Assembly: GCA_024642765.1 (NCBI GenBank)
Contig: JAHEAM010000019.1
Location: 1 to 16,354 of the forward strand
Reading direction: 5' to 3'
DNA from: Planctomycetaceae bacterium
GTDB taxonomy: Bacteria; Planctomycetota; Planctomycetia; Pirellulales; Pirellulaceae
DNA: 16,354 nt
The notes below the pieces were generated by a model. That model saw only the letters and a list, made by a program, of their open reading frames with translations, made no database searches and had not been told where the DNA came from. Below, piece after piece: positions 7,891 through 16,260 of the stretch (position 1 is the stretch's first letter; the number at the start of each line of letters is the position of its first letter). The position numbers and the translations under genes were made by a program.

Positions 7891-8658
7891 ATGAATCGCA
7901 AAACCGGCGTGCTGGTGCATGGCTGTAATCTGAACATTGAAAACTGGCGCTATGTCGCTTGGGGCGACCCGCCAGACGCGTTGGGCAGAATTCCCCAGGG
8001 CCTCTTATCCGCTTTCGAATTCGAGGCCGAGAAAATCATTTTTGGTACAGGTGCCTCGAAAAAGACATTCCGTTTAGGCGATTCCGATCAATCCGGCAAG
8101 GTTTTGCTAGAGGCGGAATATTCGCTTGAGTATCTCACCGTTCACTTTGATAACTTGCGAAAGTTTTCGGCCTGGCAAAAGGCAGTGCCTGCTACCCACG
8201 ACGATCAAGCGTGGAGTGAACTGAAAGCGTCGCTACTAAACAAAATTGAACTCGATACCGTTTCCCAAAACACGGTTGAAGAACTTAAGCACGCTGCCAA
8301 AATTTTTGATTCAAATGGTATTGAACAAATCGTTTTGGTTTCTAGCCCGTCCCATATCGTCCGTTGCCTGCGTGACGCGGCGACCGTTTTTGCGACCGAA
8401 GGAAAATTCGGTAAATTCAGCAACCACCTCTTTGCAGTACCCAGCAATACTTGCTACGAAGGGACACGAGCGAGCGATGTCGTCGTGATCGAACCGCCCC
8501 ATCGACCGGATCGACATGTGGTTCCAACGCATCGCCGAATCCAACGCATGTTGTCCTTGCAAAAACTTAACCCCAACGACTTGATCCAACTCATCGAAGA
8601 TTTCGACGACTTGTTGCAACGCTACGAGCAACGCATTTACAACGACGGTTCGTCCTAA
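7891..8658 (+). CDS. DUF218 / YdcF-ElyC-like family protein
   Basis: Reading from the ATG at 7891 gives 255 residues without signal peptide or membrane helix. The order of motifs resembles DUF218 (YdcF/SanA/ElyC) proteins: a start strand VLVHGCNLN at 7-14, a GRIPQGL segment at 32-38 and KIIFGTG at 48-54 (equivalent to the usual strand ending in SGG), SQNTVEEL at 125-132 (equivalent to the S-x-N-T-x-E-N motif), IVLVSSPSHIVRCL at 147-160 (equivalent to ilLVTs-x-H-x-x-R-a), then an EPPHRPDRH segment at 201-209. Roles in this family are poorly known: some bind S-adenosylmethionine, others affect cell-envelope carrier-lipid metabolism. Unlike SanA/ElyC it lacks a membrane anchor, so it is likely cytoplasmic. 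The frame can be extended to a TTG at 7834, but the added residues carry no motif and ATG is preferred. It stands 132 bases ahead of the sulfur operon, which has its own promoter. Confidence 0.6.
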   Translation: MNRKTGVLVHGCNLNIENWRYVAWGDPPDALGRIPQGLLSAFEFEAEKIIFGTGASKKTFRLGDSDQSGKVLLEAEYSLEYLTVHFDNLRKFSAWQKAVPATHDDQAWSELKASLLNKIELDTVSQNTVEELKHAAKIFDSNGIEQIVLVSSPSHIVRCLRDAATVFATEGKFGKFSNHLFAVPSNTCYEGTRASDVVVIEPPHRPDRHVVPTHRRIQRMLSLQKLNPNDLIQLIEDFDDLLQRYEQRIYNDGSS

Positions 8659-8696
8659 ATCCAAAATCCCCGCCAAACGTTCGCAATCAACACATA

Positions 8697-8725
8697 CTGA
8701 CATTCCGATATCTAAATACTAAAAT
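8697..8725 (+). promoter_or_regulatory. Sigma70-like promoter of the sulfur operon
   Basis: CTGACA at 8697-8702 (5 of 6 to the -35 consensus) is followed by exactly 17 bases and TAAAAT at 8720-8725 (5 of 6 to the -10). Transcription would begin near 8732, leaving a leader of about 60 bases before the ArsR-type start codon. The spacer contains GATATC and an ATTC-N8-AAAT arrangement that could be part of a regulator site. This rests on pattern match only. Confidence 0.5.
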
Positions 8726-8754
8726 CAAACGCATTCAACCGAAAACGCTCAACG

Positions 8755-8772
8755 AAAAAAAGCACCTTTTTT
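8755..8772. repeat. A6/T6 inverted repeat in the arsR leader
   Basis: A run of seven A at 8755-8761, then GCACC, then six T at 8767-8772 makes a 6-bp inverted repeat about 20 bases before the ArsR-type start codon and downstream of the predicted promoter. ArsR-family regulators bind AT-rich dyads near their own promoter, so this is a candidate operator. As an RNA hairpin it would be weak (A-U pairs only), so it is unlikely to be a terminator. Confidence 0.3.
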
Positions 8773-8790
8773 ATCATCCATTCTTAAACC

Positions 8791-9114
8791 ATGACAAAAC
8801 GCAAGACTAGTGAGATGGACGGCGAGGCACTGAACCAAGCTGCCGAGTGCCTGCGGACGCTAGCGCATCCGCATCGCCTAAAAATGATCCAATTGATGCT
8901 TGGTGATACGACACACTCGGTGAGCGAATTGGCCGAAGCCTGCGGCATCACTCAGCCACAGGCCTCCGAACACCTACGACTAATGCAGCGTTGCGGATTT
9001 TTATTAAGTGTTCGCGATGGCCGGGCTGTTTACTACGAAGTTTGCGAACCGCATCTGGCGAGCATTATGACTTGCATTGAAGAACGTTTTGGAAATGCAC
9101 CTACCAAGCGTTAG
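8791..9114 (+). CDS. ArsR-family winged-helix regulator of the sulfur operon
   Basis: This 107-residue protein is a single ArsR-type winged helix: LRTLAHPHRLKMIQLML at 21-37 is the dimer/helix entry, SVSELAEACGITQPQASEHLRLM at 43-65 is the helix-turn-helix, and SVRDGRAVYYEVCEPH at 73-88 is the wing. It contains five cysteines: 20, 51, 68, 85 and 95. The metal-binding box of classical ArsR (ELCVCDL) is absent. The first cysteine of the SqrR/BigR persulfide sensors also appears to be missing at its usual place (MIQLML here). Cys85 and Cys95, which flank the start of the last helix, could form a sensing pair; this is inference. It is the first gene of an operon with a sulfur-anion exporter and a persulfide dioxygenase (36-base gap), which points to reactive sulfur as effector. 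No ribosome binding site is evident. Confidence 0.87.
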   Translation: MTKRKTSEMDGEALNQAAECLRTLAHPHRLKMIQLMLGDTTHSVSELAEACGITQPQASEHLRLMQRCGFLLSVRDGRAVYYEVCEPHLASIMTCIEERFGNAPTKR

Positions 9115-9150
9115 TTCCATTTATCGACAGGTCGTCAAAAAGGGAACCTC

Positions 9151-10014
9151 ATGATTTGGCTTGCGATCATCGGCGCAATCATCATCGGATTGGTCCTCGG
9201 CCTGTTGGGCTCCGGTGGCTCAGTGTTGACGTTACCGATCCTGGTCTACTTGATTGGCGAAGACAAAAAGGTAGCGGTCGCTGAGAGTTTGGCGATCGTC
9301 GGCAGCCTCGCTGCGTTCGGAGCAATCCCATCGCAACTCGCGAAACAAGTCGACTGGCGAAGCGTCTTGTTATTTGCAATCCCGGGCATGATTGGCACTG
9401 TTTCGGGAGCCATGTTGGCAAAACATATTTCCGGATCCTTGCAACTGGTTTTGTTTGGCGTTGTCATGTTTCCCGCTGCCTTTTGCATGTATCGAAACGC
9501 AGTATTGTCTTCATGTGCGAAAAAACCGGATTGCCTGGAACCTAGAACCATTCAGCCTTTTTGGCAAATTTCATTAGAAGGATTCGCTGTTGGCAATATC
9601 ACAGGCCTCGTAGGAGTGGGCGGAGGTTTTTTAATTATTCCGGCGCTTGTTCTGTTCGGCGGTCTGCCGATGCGGAAGGCTGTCGGGACAAGCCTAGTGA
9701 TCATCGCGATGCAATCGTTGAGCGGATTTACAAAACATTACGATGTCCTTATCGACAAGGGTCAAAACGTCAATTGGTCGACAATTATTTGGTTTGTCGG
9801 AATTGGTATCGTAGGAATTTTGGTCGGTCAATATTTGGCGACGCGAATCCACCAAAATCGTCTGAAAAAAGGATTTGCGGTCTTTCTTCTCGTGATGGCC
9901 GTCTACATTTTTATTAAGGAAATCCCTGCGCTTGTGAATGAGCCGCTCGCTCCTACAAGCACGTCGTTAAGACTCTCCGATTCGGCAACCAACAAATTCA
10001 CGAGAGCGCTTTAA
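9151..10014 (+). CDS. TauE/SafE (TSUP) family membrane exporter, probable sulfite/sulfur-anion transporter
   Basis: This 287-residue inner-membrane protein has about eight hydrophobic segments arranged as two homologous halves, each opened by the TSUP glycine motif: GLVLGLLGSGGSVLTLPIL at 13-31 and GNITGLVGVGGGFLIIPAL at 148-166. The central loop holds three cysteines (112, 122, 128). Family members move sulfite, sulfoacetate, thiosulfate or related organosulfur anions. Lying between an ArsR-type regulator and a persulfide dioxygenase (38 bases to the next gene), its likely job is export of the sulfite made by the dioxygenase; import of a sulfur substrate cannot be excluded. An AGGGA lies about seven bases ahead of the ATG. 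Confidence 0.88.
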   Translation: MIWLAIIGAIIIGLVLGLLGSGGSVLTLPILVYLIGEDKKVAVAESLAIVGSLAAFGAIPSQLAKQVDWRSVLLFAIPGMIGTVSGAMLAKHISGSLQLVLFGVVMFPAAFCMYRNAVLSSCAKKPDCLEPRTIQPFWQISLEGFAVGNITGLVGVGGGFLIIPALVLFGGLPMRKAVGTSLVIIAMQSLSGFTKHYDVLIDKGQNVNWSTIIWFVGIGIVGILVGQYLATRIHQNRLKKGFAVFLLVMAVYIFIKEIPALVNEPLAPTSTSLRLSDSATNKFTRAL

Positions 10015-10052
10015 ATTCACATCAAATCAAGGTTCAATAAAGGAAAAACATT

Positions 10053-11486
10053 ATGTTGCTAAAATATTTTTATGACCCGGCTCTAGCTCACGCTTCCTAT
10101 TTGGTTGGCTGCCAAAAAACGAGTGAGGCAATCGTCATTGATCCAGGTCGCGATATCGATGCCTACCTGGATGTCGCACAACGCGAGGGTATGAGGATTG
10201 TCGGGGTCGCCGAAACGCATATTCACGCGGACTATGTTTCCGGGGCGCGTGAAATGGCGGCACGAACCGGCGCCAAATTATTCGTGTCTGACGAAGGCCC
10301 TGCGGAATGGAAATTCGATTACGCGTCCCAATACCCACATCAACTCCTGAAACACGGCGATACTTTCGGTGTCGGAAAAATCGAATTTAAGACACTTTAC
10401 ACCCCAGGCCATACTCCCGAGAGCGTTTCGTTCATGCTCACCGACCGTGGCGGCGGAGCGAACGAACCAATGGGCATCTTCACCGGCGACTTTATTTTTG
10501 TCGGCGCAATTGGCAGACCCGACTTGCTCGAAGAGGCTGCCGGCGTTAAAGGTAGCGCGCTGCTCGGCGCAAAAGACTTGTACAAATCTGTCGAGCAATT
10601 CAAGGCGTTGCCCGACTACTTGCAAATCTGGCCCGCACACGGAGCGGGTAGCGCCTGCGGGAAGGGACTCGGAGCCATCCCCTCAAGTACCGTTGGCTAC
10701 GAGAAGCGATTCAACCCGGCACTTCAGTTCGACAACGAAGCGCAATTCATTCAATATATTCTCACTGATCAACCCGAGGCCCCGTTTTACTTCGCGGAAA
10801 TGAAACGCATCAATCGTGTCGGACCTGAGATTCTAGGTGCCGACAACCTGCCGAAACAACTTTCGGCTGCTGACCTGTCGTCCGCAATTGGTTCGAATCA
10901 GATTGTCGATTGCACACCGAGCGAACAGTTTGCTCAAGGCTTCGTGCGTGGAAGCATCAATATACCTGCGAAGTCGATGGCGGCATGGGGCGGTTGGTTA
11001 CTCGAATACGGTCGCCCCATTTATTTGATTTGCGAAACGAATCAAGTCAAAGAGATCGCGCGCGTCTTGCACAAAATGGGCTTCGACAACATCGCCGGGT
11101 TTTGGATACCCGCTGAAGTCCAAGCGTCCGGTTTGAACAAAGAGACATACCAAGTCGCAACGCCCCAAGAGATGGCCTCGAAGGTTGCAAACAGCGAAAT
11201 CAAACTCATTGACGTTCGAGCCCTTTCCGAATGGAACGACGGACACATCCCCCAGGCGACACACCAATTTCTTGGAAAACTCCGCCAAACGGCTCAATCG
11301 ATTATCGATGACAAACCCATCTTGGTGCAGTGCCGAAGTGGCGCGAGATCGGCAATCGGAGCCAGCCTCTTATTGGCGGCCGGCGCCAAAAACGTGATCA
11401 ATTTGAAAGGCGGCTTTTTGGCTTGGCAGGCCGCTGGGTTGACCACAGAAACCTGTTCTGGCGGATCGAAAAGTTGCCACATTTGA
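10053..11486 (+). CDS. Persulfide dioxygenase-rhodanese fusion (ETHE1/CstB-like, MBL fold plus two rhodanese domains)
   Basis: This 477-residue cytoplasmic protein has three parts. Residues 1-240 are a metallo-beta-lactamase fold of persulfide dioxygenase type: ETHIHADYVSG at 54-64 (His56, His58, Asp60), TPGHTPES at 117-124 (His120), FTGDFIFVGAIGRPDL at 143-158 (Asp146), and WPAHGAGS at 193-200 (His196). Residues about 265-360 are a degenerate rhodanese (SINIPAKSM; LICETN with Cys327 but no normal active-site loop). Residues about 370-465 are an active rhodanese with VQCRSGARS at 425-433 (Cys427). Known relatives (ETHE1, CstB) oxidise glutathione or other low-molecular-weight persulfides to sulfite and transfer sulfane sulfur. 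The tail is cysteine-bearing (ETCSGGSKSCHI, Cys468 and Cys475). The fifth metal-motif position is Tyr61 instead of His, consistent with a single-iron site. AAAGGA precedes the ATG by about nine bases. It is the last gene of the operon. Confidence 0.92.
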   Translation: MLLKYFYDPALAHASYLVGCQKTSEAIVIDPGRDIDAYLDVAQREGMRIVGVAETHIHADYVSGAREMAARTGAKLFVSDEGPAEWKFDYASQYPHQLLKHGDTFGVGKIEFKTLYTPGHTPESVSFMLTDRGGGANEPMGIFTGDFIFVGAIGRPDLLEEAAGVKGSALLGAKDLYKSVEQFKALPDYLQIWPAHGAGSACGKGLGAIPSSTVGYEKRFNPALQFDNEAQFIQYILTDQPEAPFYFAEMKRINRVGPEILGADNLPKQLSAADLSSAIGSNQIVDCTPSEQFAQGFVRGSINIPAKSMAAWGGWLLEYGRPIYLICETNQVKEIARVLHKMGFDNIAGFWIPAEVQASGLNKETYQVATPQEMASKVANSEIKLIDVRALSEWNDGHIPQATHQFLGKLRQTAQSIIDDKPILVQCRSGARSAIGASLLLAAGAKNVINLKGGFLAWQAAGLTTETCSGGSKSCHI

Positions 11487-11545
11487 TTACCGCGCAGCCA
11501 TGGTTATCGGAATTCAGGCACTTCAACTGTTACCGCAGAAAACGT

Positions 11546-14500
11546 TTACCGTCGAACTTGATGTTCCTTGCCCGCTCGCAACAACCAATACGTGGCGGGG
11601 ATTACAAATAGTGTGAACACAGTAGATGCGATTAACCCGAATATCAACGACCAACCCAGCCCCGAAAAAATCGGGTCGAGGGTAATTGGTATCGCTGATA
11701 ACATGGCAGCTCCGGCCGTCAACAAAATAGGCCGCAGTCGCACTACACGGCTTTCCAAAATCGCATCAAACAAAGGCCGACCGCGCGCCACGGCTTGCTC
11801 CATGAAGTCCACCAGAATGATCGAATCACGAGTTACGATTCCGGACAATGCAATCATTCCGATCATCGCGGTCGCCGTGAAGTAAACGGGGTCGGCATAC
11901 CCGCCCACGGGGTGCGACATCATGACATTCAACAAATAAAAACCGGGCATCACGCCAAGGGCAGTCAATGGAATCGCCATCATGACAATGATCGGAATTG
12001 TAAACGATCCGGTTTGTGCCACCAAAATAATGTAGATCATCAACATAGCCGCCCCAAAGGCCAAACCTAAATCACGAAAGACATCCAACGTGATTTTCCA
12101 TTCGCCTTCTCCCGAATATACGACTTGAATTCCTTCCGGAACGCTCCAGGGAATTCCGCTCCCGTTGTGCAGGTACGAGCGTTGGCTAATTGGACGCGGC
12201 TTGTTTTGGTCTGCGGTATGTTTCAATACTTCGGACGTTTGATCGGCTTGAATATCAACGATGCACTCTGCGGGCGGCCGACCGGCGCATTCCGCAAATA
12301 CGTATACGACACGTTGCAAATTTTTGTGGTAAATCGTTTGGCTAACTCGTTGCTCTTCCCATTCTCCTAACTCACCCAACGAAACCATTTGTCCGGATCG
12401 GCCTTTGACCGACAATTGCAACAGGTCGTGTGGGCTGGAGCGTTGCGAACGCGGCAAGCGAAACGTGATCTTGAGCGGCGAACGCTCCCCCTCCACACGC
12501 AAGGTTTGTTGGCGATCACCGGCAAGTCCGATTCGAATAGTTTCGGCTATTTGAGCAGCGTCGATTCCAGCAATCGCCGCCTTCTCTTGGTCCGGTCGAA
12601 ATGTCAATTTCGGCACCTCGGATTCTGAAATGTCATCAACTTCGACCACACCAGGTTCTTGGCGCAGGCGAGCCATGACGGCTTCCGAAGCCGACAAGAG
12701 TTGTTCGTAGGGTTGATCGATTCGCCCATAAACTTCTGCAACCAGCGACGCCAACACTGGCGGTCCTGGCGGCAACTCCACCACGCGAATGAGACCATTG
12801 TCGGCTTCTGCAATCGCAGTCAGCTCGTCGCGGATCCTCAGCCCGATGGCATGGCTTTGCAGATGTCTGTTCTTTTTACCAACGAAACTAACTCGCAATT
12901 CGCCTTGGTGACATTCGTTTCGTAAGTAGTAGTGTCGAACCATCCCGTTGAAATCGATTGGACTAGCTACCCCGACATAACTTGAATAATCTGTAACCTC
13001 GGGAGTTCTGGCGATCACATCCTCCAGCCGGCGCATGACAGCGTCGGTGCGTTCGACACTCGTCCCTTCCGGCATTTCAAGAACCAAGAGCAATTCATTT
13101 TTATTGTCGAAAGGCAGCATCTTAAGGGGAACCATTCGGTATGCCCCCATTCCCATCGCGGCAATCGTCAGCAGAAAAATGAACGCGAGGAAGACGATGG
13201 CCCGCATTTTGGTTTTCAACAACGGAACCATCATCGGCCGAAAAAAGCGATACAAGAAAGTCGTCTTAATGACTTCTGGATCATAGGGTTCGTGGCTGAC
13301 GAGCGACTCATTTTCGGTTTCAAGCTCCGATTCCAGCAAACCGTTTTCTTCATTTGGAAATTGTCGTTTGAGGACATGATAGGTAAGCCAGGGAGTAATC
13401 GTGAATGCGACGACCATCGACATCAACATGGCGACTGGTACATTCAGCGCCATCGGAGACATATAGGGCCCCATCATACCTGTGATGAAGAACATGGGCA
13501 GGAAGCTCACGATCACGGCCAGGGTCGCGCTGATCAGTGGTGGCCGAATTTCGGCGACGGCCTCCAGAACAATTCGCCGCGTGGCCTTTTTCTTGTCGTG
13601 AAAATGTCGAGCGATATTCTCGACATCGACGATCGGGTCATCCACGAGCAAGCCTAGCGCCAGAATCAATGCGAACAAGGTCACTCGGTTGATCGTGTAA
13701 CCGAACAAGAGATTGACCGCCAACGTCAGACCAAACACGACTGGCACGGCAATCGCGACAATAAGTGCCTCGCGCCACCCCAATCCCAATGTCAACAACA
13801 GCACGACAATGACTATCGCGACGCCTAGAGCTTCGACCAACTCGTTGACTTTTTCGTCAGCGGTCATGCCGTTGTTGCGCGTGACAATCAATTGAACATC
13901 TGCGGGCAAAATACTTTGCTTCAGCTCTTCGGCCTGCTTGATCACTGCCTGCGCCACAGTAACGGCATTGGCCCCCTTCTGTTTTGAGATCGCGATGGTA
14001 ACTGCAGGGATTGGCATATTGAGATCTTGGGAGTCAACGATTTTCGTCGGCATCCCATGCGGATGCCCGACAATGGTGCCAGGTGAGCCCGCATGTCTTT
14101 CGAAATCTCGCGCCGGTCCCCAACCATGCCGTACAAATGCCCTAACCTCGTCTGCCGAATTGGAAAGAATCGCAATGTCCTTCAAAAAGACGGGCTTGGA
14201 ATCGAACACTCCGACGACGATATCATTCAGGTCCTCGATTCGATTCATTCCCACTGCAACGGCAACCTGTGTTGTATGGTCTTGTGCCAAATAATCCCCG
14301 GCAGGTTGAGATACATTCGCGGCTTTTACTGCTCGCAATGCTTCCTCAAGCGTCAACTGATGGGAACGCAATTTGTCTGGATCCAAATTAACGTTGACCG
14401 TTTTAGGCTCGCCACCCACGAGATAGGCGCGGTTGACTTGCGGCACGACGGCTAGGCGCTCCACCAATTCTTCCGCAACGCGTCTCAACAAATACGAATC

Positions 14501-15013
14501 GTTTTGGGAACCTGTTAAGGCAAAGGTGACGATGGGCACGTCGTCAATTTCAACCGGCTTCATCACCCAACTCGCCACATCGACAGGAATGACGTCCGCG
14601 TTTTCATTGAGTTTCTTAAAAAGTTTTACTAGGCTGCGTTCACGATCCTGCCCAACTTTGAAACGCACGGTAATAACTGCCGCGTCATCACGCGACATGC
14701 TATAGACGTATTCCACACCGTCAATTTGATAGAGCATTCTTTCTAGCGGCGATGAAACCAACTGCTCAACTTCCGCCGCGGTATGACCTGGAAAATTAAT
14801 GAAAACATCCGCGAGCGGCACCACAATCTGAGGGTCTTCCTCGCGCGGCGTTACCAACAACGCGGCTACTCCGATCAATATCGAAAACACAACCAGAATG
14901 ATCGACAAATTGGAATTCAAAAAAATGCGAACTAACGACGACAACAAATCGAGCGGTTCACGATTGCCTGGCATAGACGGAAGCGATTGTGAGTCATTCA
15001 TCCTAGAGCTCAT
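11546..15013 (-). CDS. RND-family efflux permease (proton-driven inner-membrane pump)
   Basis: This 1155-residue protein has the standard RND layout: one N-terminal helix (about 36-55), a large periplasmic domain, six helices from about 395 to 550, a cytoplasmic linker, a second first-type helix near 605-625, a second periplasmic domain, and a final helix group from about 975 onward. The N-terminal region carries TPREEDPQIVVPLADV at 55-70 and FPGHTAAEVEQLV at 74-86. The helix-4 proton-relay motif is GLLVDDPIVDVENIARH at 454-470, with Asp458 and Asp459 as in AcrB-type pumps and an added Asp463. This fits the multidrug (HAE) type more than heavy-metal (HME) pumps; the substrate is unknown. It follows its membrane fusion partner by 70 bases. 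No outer-membrane channel gene is present in the window. A second ATG four codons in is nearly as likely a start. The gene converges on the sulfur operon with a 59-base gap that shows no hairpin terminator. Confidence 0.93.
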   Translation of the reverse strand: MSSRMNDSQSLPSMPGNREPLDLLSSLVRIFLNSNLSIILVVFSILIGVAALLVTPREEDPQIVVPLADVFINFPGHTAAEVEQLVSSPLERMLYQIDGVEYVYSMSRDDAAVITVRFKVGQDRERSLVKLFKKLNENADVIPVDVASWVMKPVEIDDVPIVTFALTGSQNDSYLLRRVAEELVERLAVVPQVNRAYLVGGEPKTVNVNLDPDKLRSHQLTLEEALRAVKAANVSQPAGDYLAQDHTTQVAVAVGMNRIEDLNDIVVGVFDSKPVFLKDIAILSNSADEVRAFVRHGWGPARDFERHAGSPGTIVGHPHGMPTKIVDSQDLNMPIPAVTIAISKQKGANAVTVAQAVIKQAEELKQSILPADVQLIVTRNNGMTADEKVNELVEALGVAIVIVVLLLTLGLGWREALIVAIAVPVVFGLTLAVNLLFGYTINRVTLFALILALGLLVDDPIVDVENIARHFHDKKKATRRIVLEAVAEIRPPLISATLAVIVSFLPMFFITGMMGPYMSPMALNVPVAMLMSMVVAFTITPWLTYHVLKRQFPNEENGLLESELETENESLVSHEPYDPEVIKTTFLYRFFRPMMVPLLKTKMRAIVFLAFIFLLTIAAMGMGAYRMVPLKMLPFDNKNELLLVLEMPEGTSVERTDAVMRRLEDVIARTPEVTDYSSYVGVASPIDFNGMVRHYYLRNECHQGELRVSFVGKKNRHLQSHAIGLRIRDELTAIAEADNGLIRVVELPPGPPVLASLVAEVYGRIDQPYEQLLSASEAVMARLRQEPGVVEVDDISESEVPKLTFRPDQEKAAIAGIDAAQIAETIRIGLAGDRQQTLRVEGERSPLKITFRLPRSQRSSPHDLLQLSVKGRSGQMVSLGELGEWEEQRVSQTIYHKNLQRVVYVFAECAGRPPAECIVDIQADQTSEVLKHTADQNKPRPISQRSYLHNGSGIPWSVPEGIQVVYSGEGEWKITLDVFRDLGLAFGAAMLMIYIILVAQTGSFTIPIIVMMAIPLTALGVMPGFYLLNVMMSHPVGGYADPVYFTATAMIGMIALSGIVTRDSIILVDFMEQAVARGRPLFDAILESRVVRLRPILLTAGAAMLSAIPITLDPIFSGLGWSLIFGLIASTVFTLFVIPATYWLLRAGKEHQVRR

Positions 15014-15083
15014 TGACGTTTGTTGATTGCATGTCGGTCACCCCAAAAACTGCTTGGCAAATAATGCGTACCATTCGCCGATG

Positions 15084-16211
15084 TCATTCCTGTTTCGATG
15101 TCGCTATGTCAGCCAAAATCCTCTCGCCGACGCGCAAACCAGATAGAATTTCCCACTGCCCATCGATCTCGCGTCCCAGCTCGACAGAGCGCCGCGACAA
15201 ATGATTGTTTTCGACTACTTCGACCATCGTAAGTTGCCCGACGCGTTTTACTGCCGTTTTCGGTATTACCAAAATGGACTCTTGTTCGAGCGGAATTTGC
15301 AAGCGACCAAACATGCCGCTGTAAACTCCAGCTGGACAGGGTCCGGTGACTTTGACTTGAAACGTACGCGTTGCTGAATCTGCCGCCGGAACGACCTCGC
15401 TAACGGTTGCCAAACATTGGAGATTCAGCGAATCTAGACTTGCATTCAACGTTTGTCCGACTCTCAGCGACTGGGCCAATGACTCGCGGACAGATGCGAC
15501 CAGTTGCATTTGGGTTGGGTCATAAATGCTCAGCAGAGCTTGGCCGGGAGTGACAATGTCCCCGGGGTCAACCAATTTCTCGATGACGATTCCATCAAAA
15601 GGCGCCAAGATCATCGCGTAACTCAACAACACTTTCGATTCTTCAATGGCGCGTGTCGCGCGTTCAAAATCCGCCCGACTCGTCTTTAGGTTCGTTTCCG
15701 CAGAATCGTATTCCGATTGCGAAATCGCGCGGTTGCTCAATAACTTTTCGGCGCGGCTAAACTCCGATTGGGCTTTTTCTAGCTGAGCCGATGCGGAGTC
15801 CTTCGCGGCAAGCATTTGTTGCATTCGAGCTTGCAGTTCTTGGTCGTCAAGTTTGACCAAGGTTTCGTTTTGTGAAACGGCTTGCCCCGACTTCACGTTG
15901 ACTTCGACCACTCGGGCTAGAATTTTTGCGGCGACAGTTGCTTGGTGAACCGGTTGAATCTCTCCGACGGCGGTCTCAAAACGCTCGCGTTCCAAAACCG
16001 TGACCTCAATAACTTCGGTACCGGCAGGAACCACACGGCCCGCAGTTGCTGCCTGCTCGTCGTTGACCTTCTCCTGGAACGAACCAGCCAACAGCATGAG
16101 CAAGAAGCCCACACCTGCCGTCCCGGCGATTGCGAAAATCCATTTGCCCGCGTTTCCCAGCCAATAACTCCAATTGATCGCCCGTTTTTCGGAGGGATTC
16201 TTTTTACTCAT
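15084..16211 (-). CDS. RND efflux membrane fusion (periplasmic adaptor) protein
   Basis: From the ATG at 16211 this is a 375-residue protein with one N-terminal membrane anchor (about residues 24-43, WIFAIAGTAGVGFLLMLLAG) and no lipobox cysteine. It then shows the adaptor order: a first lipoyl half (VHQATVAAKILARVVEVNVKSG), a long alpha-hairpin with coiled-coil character (LQARMQQMLAAKDSA to EESKVLL), the second lipoyl half (APFDGIVIEKLVDPGDIVTPGQ), a beta-barrel, and a membrane-proximal domain (VYSGMFGRLQIPL). It links the RND permease, encoded 70 bases downstream, to an outer-membrane channel. The frame extends eight codons to a TTG at 16235, but the ATG gives a normal N-terminus. It lies behind a promoter with a palindromic spacer, so tight repressor control is likely. 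Confidence 0.9.
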   Translation of the reverse strand: MSKKNPSEKRAINWSYWLGNAGKWIFAIAGTAGVGFLLMLLAGSFQEKVNDEQAATAGRVVPAGTEVIEVTVLERERFETAVGEIQPVHQATVAAKILARVVEVNVKSGQAVSQNETLVKLDDQELQARMQQMLAAKDSASAQLEKAQSEFSRAEKLLSNRAISQSEYDSAETNLKTSRADFERATRAIEESKVLLSYAMILAPFDGIVIEKLVDPGDIVTPGQALLSIYDPTQMQLVASVRESLAQSLRVGQTLNASLDSLNLQCLATVSEVVPAADSATRTFQVKVTGPCPAGVYSGMFGRLQIPLEQESILVIPKTAVKRVGQLTMVEVVENNHLSRRSVELGREIDGQWEILSGLRVGERILADIATSKQE

Positions 16212-16260
16212 TGCCGCATATCCGTCTTCAAACAAAAGGAACCAAAACCCTAAACACTAC

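Noticed and set aside
7821..7928. 35-codon frame overlapping the start of the DUF218-like gene
   Set aside because: A leader peptide is possible, but the frame is short, has no family resemblance and only a poor ribosome site, so it is not called as a gene.
11487..11545. Terminator between the convergent sulfur operon and RND permease gene
   Set aside because: The 59 bases contain no stem-loop with a T-run in either direction.
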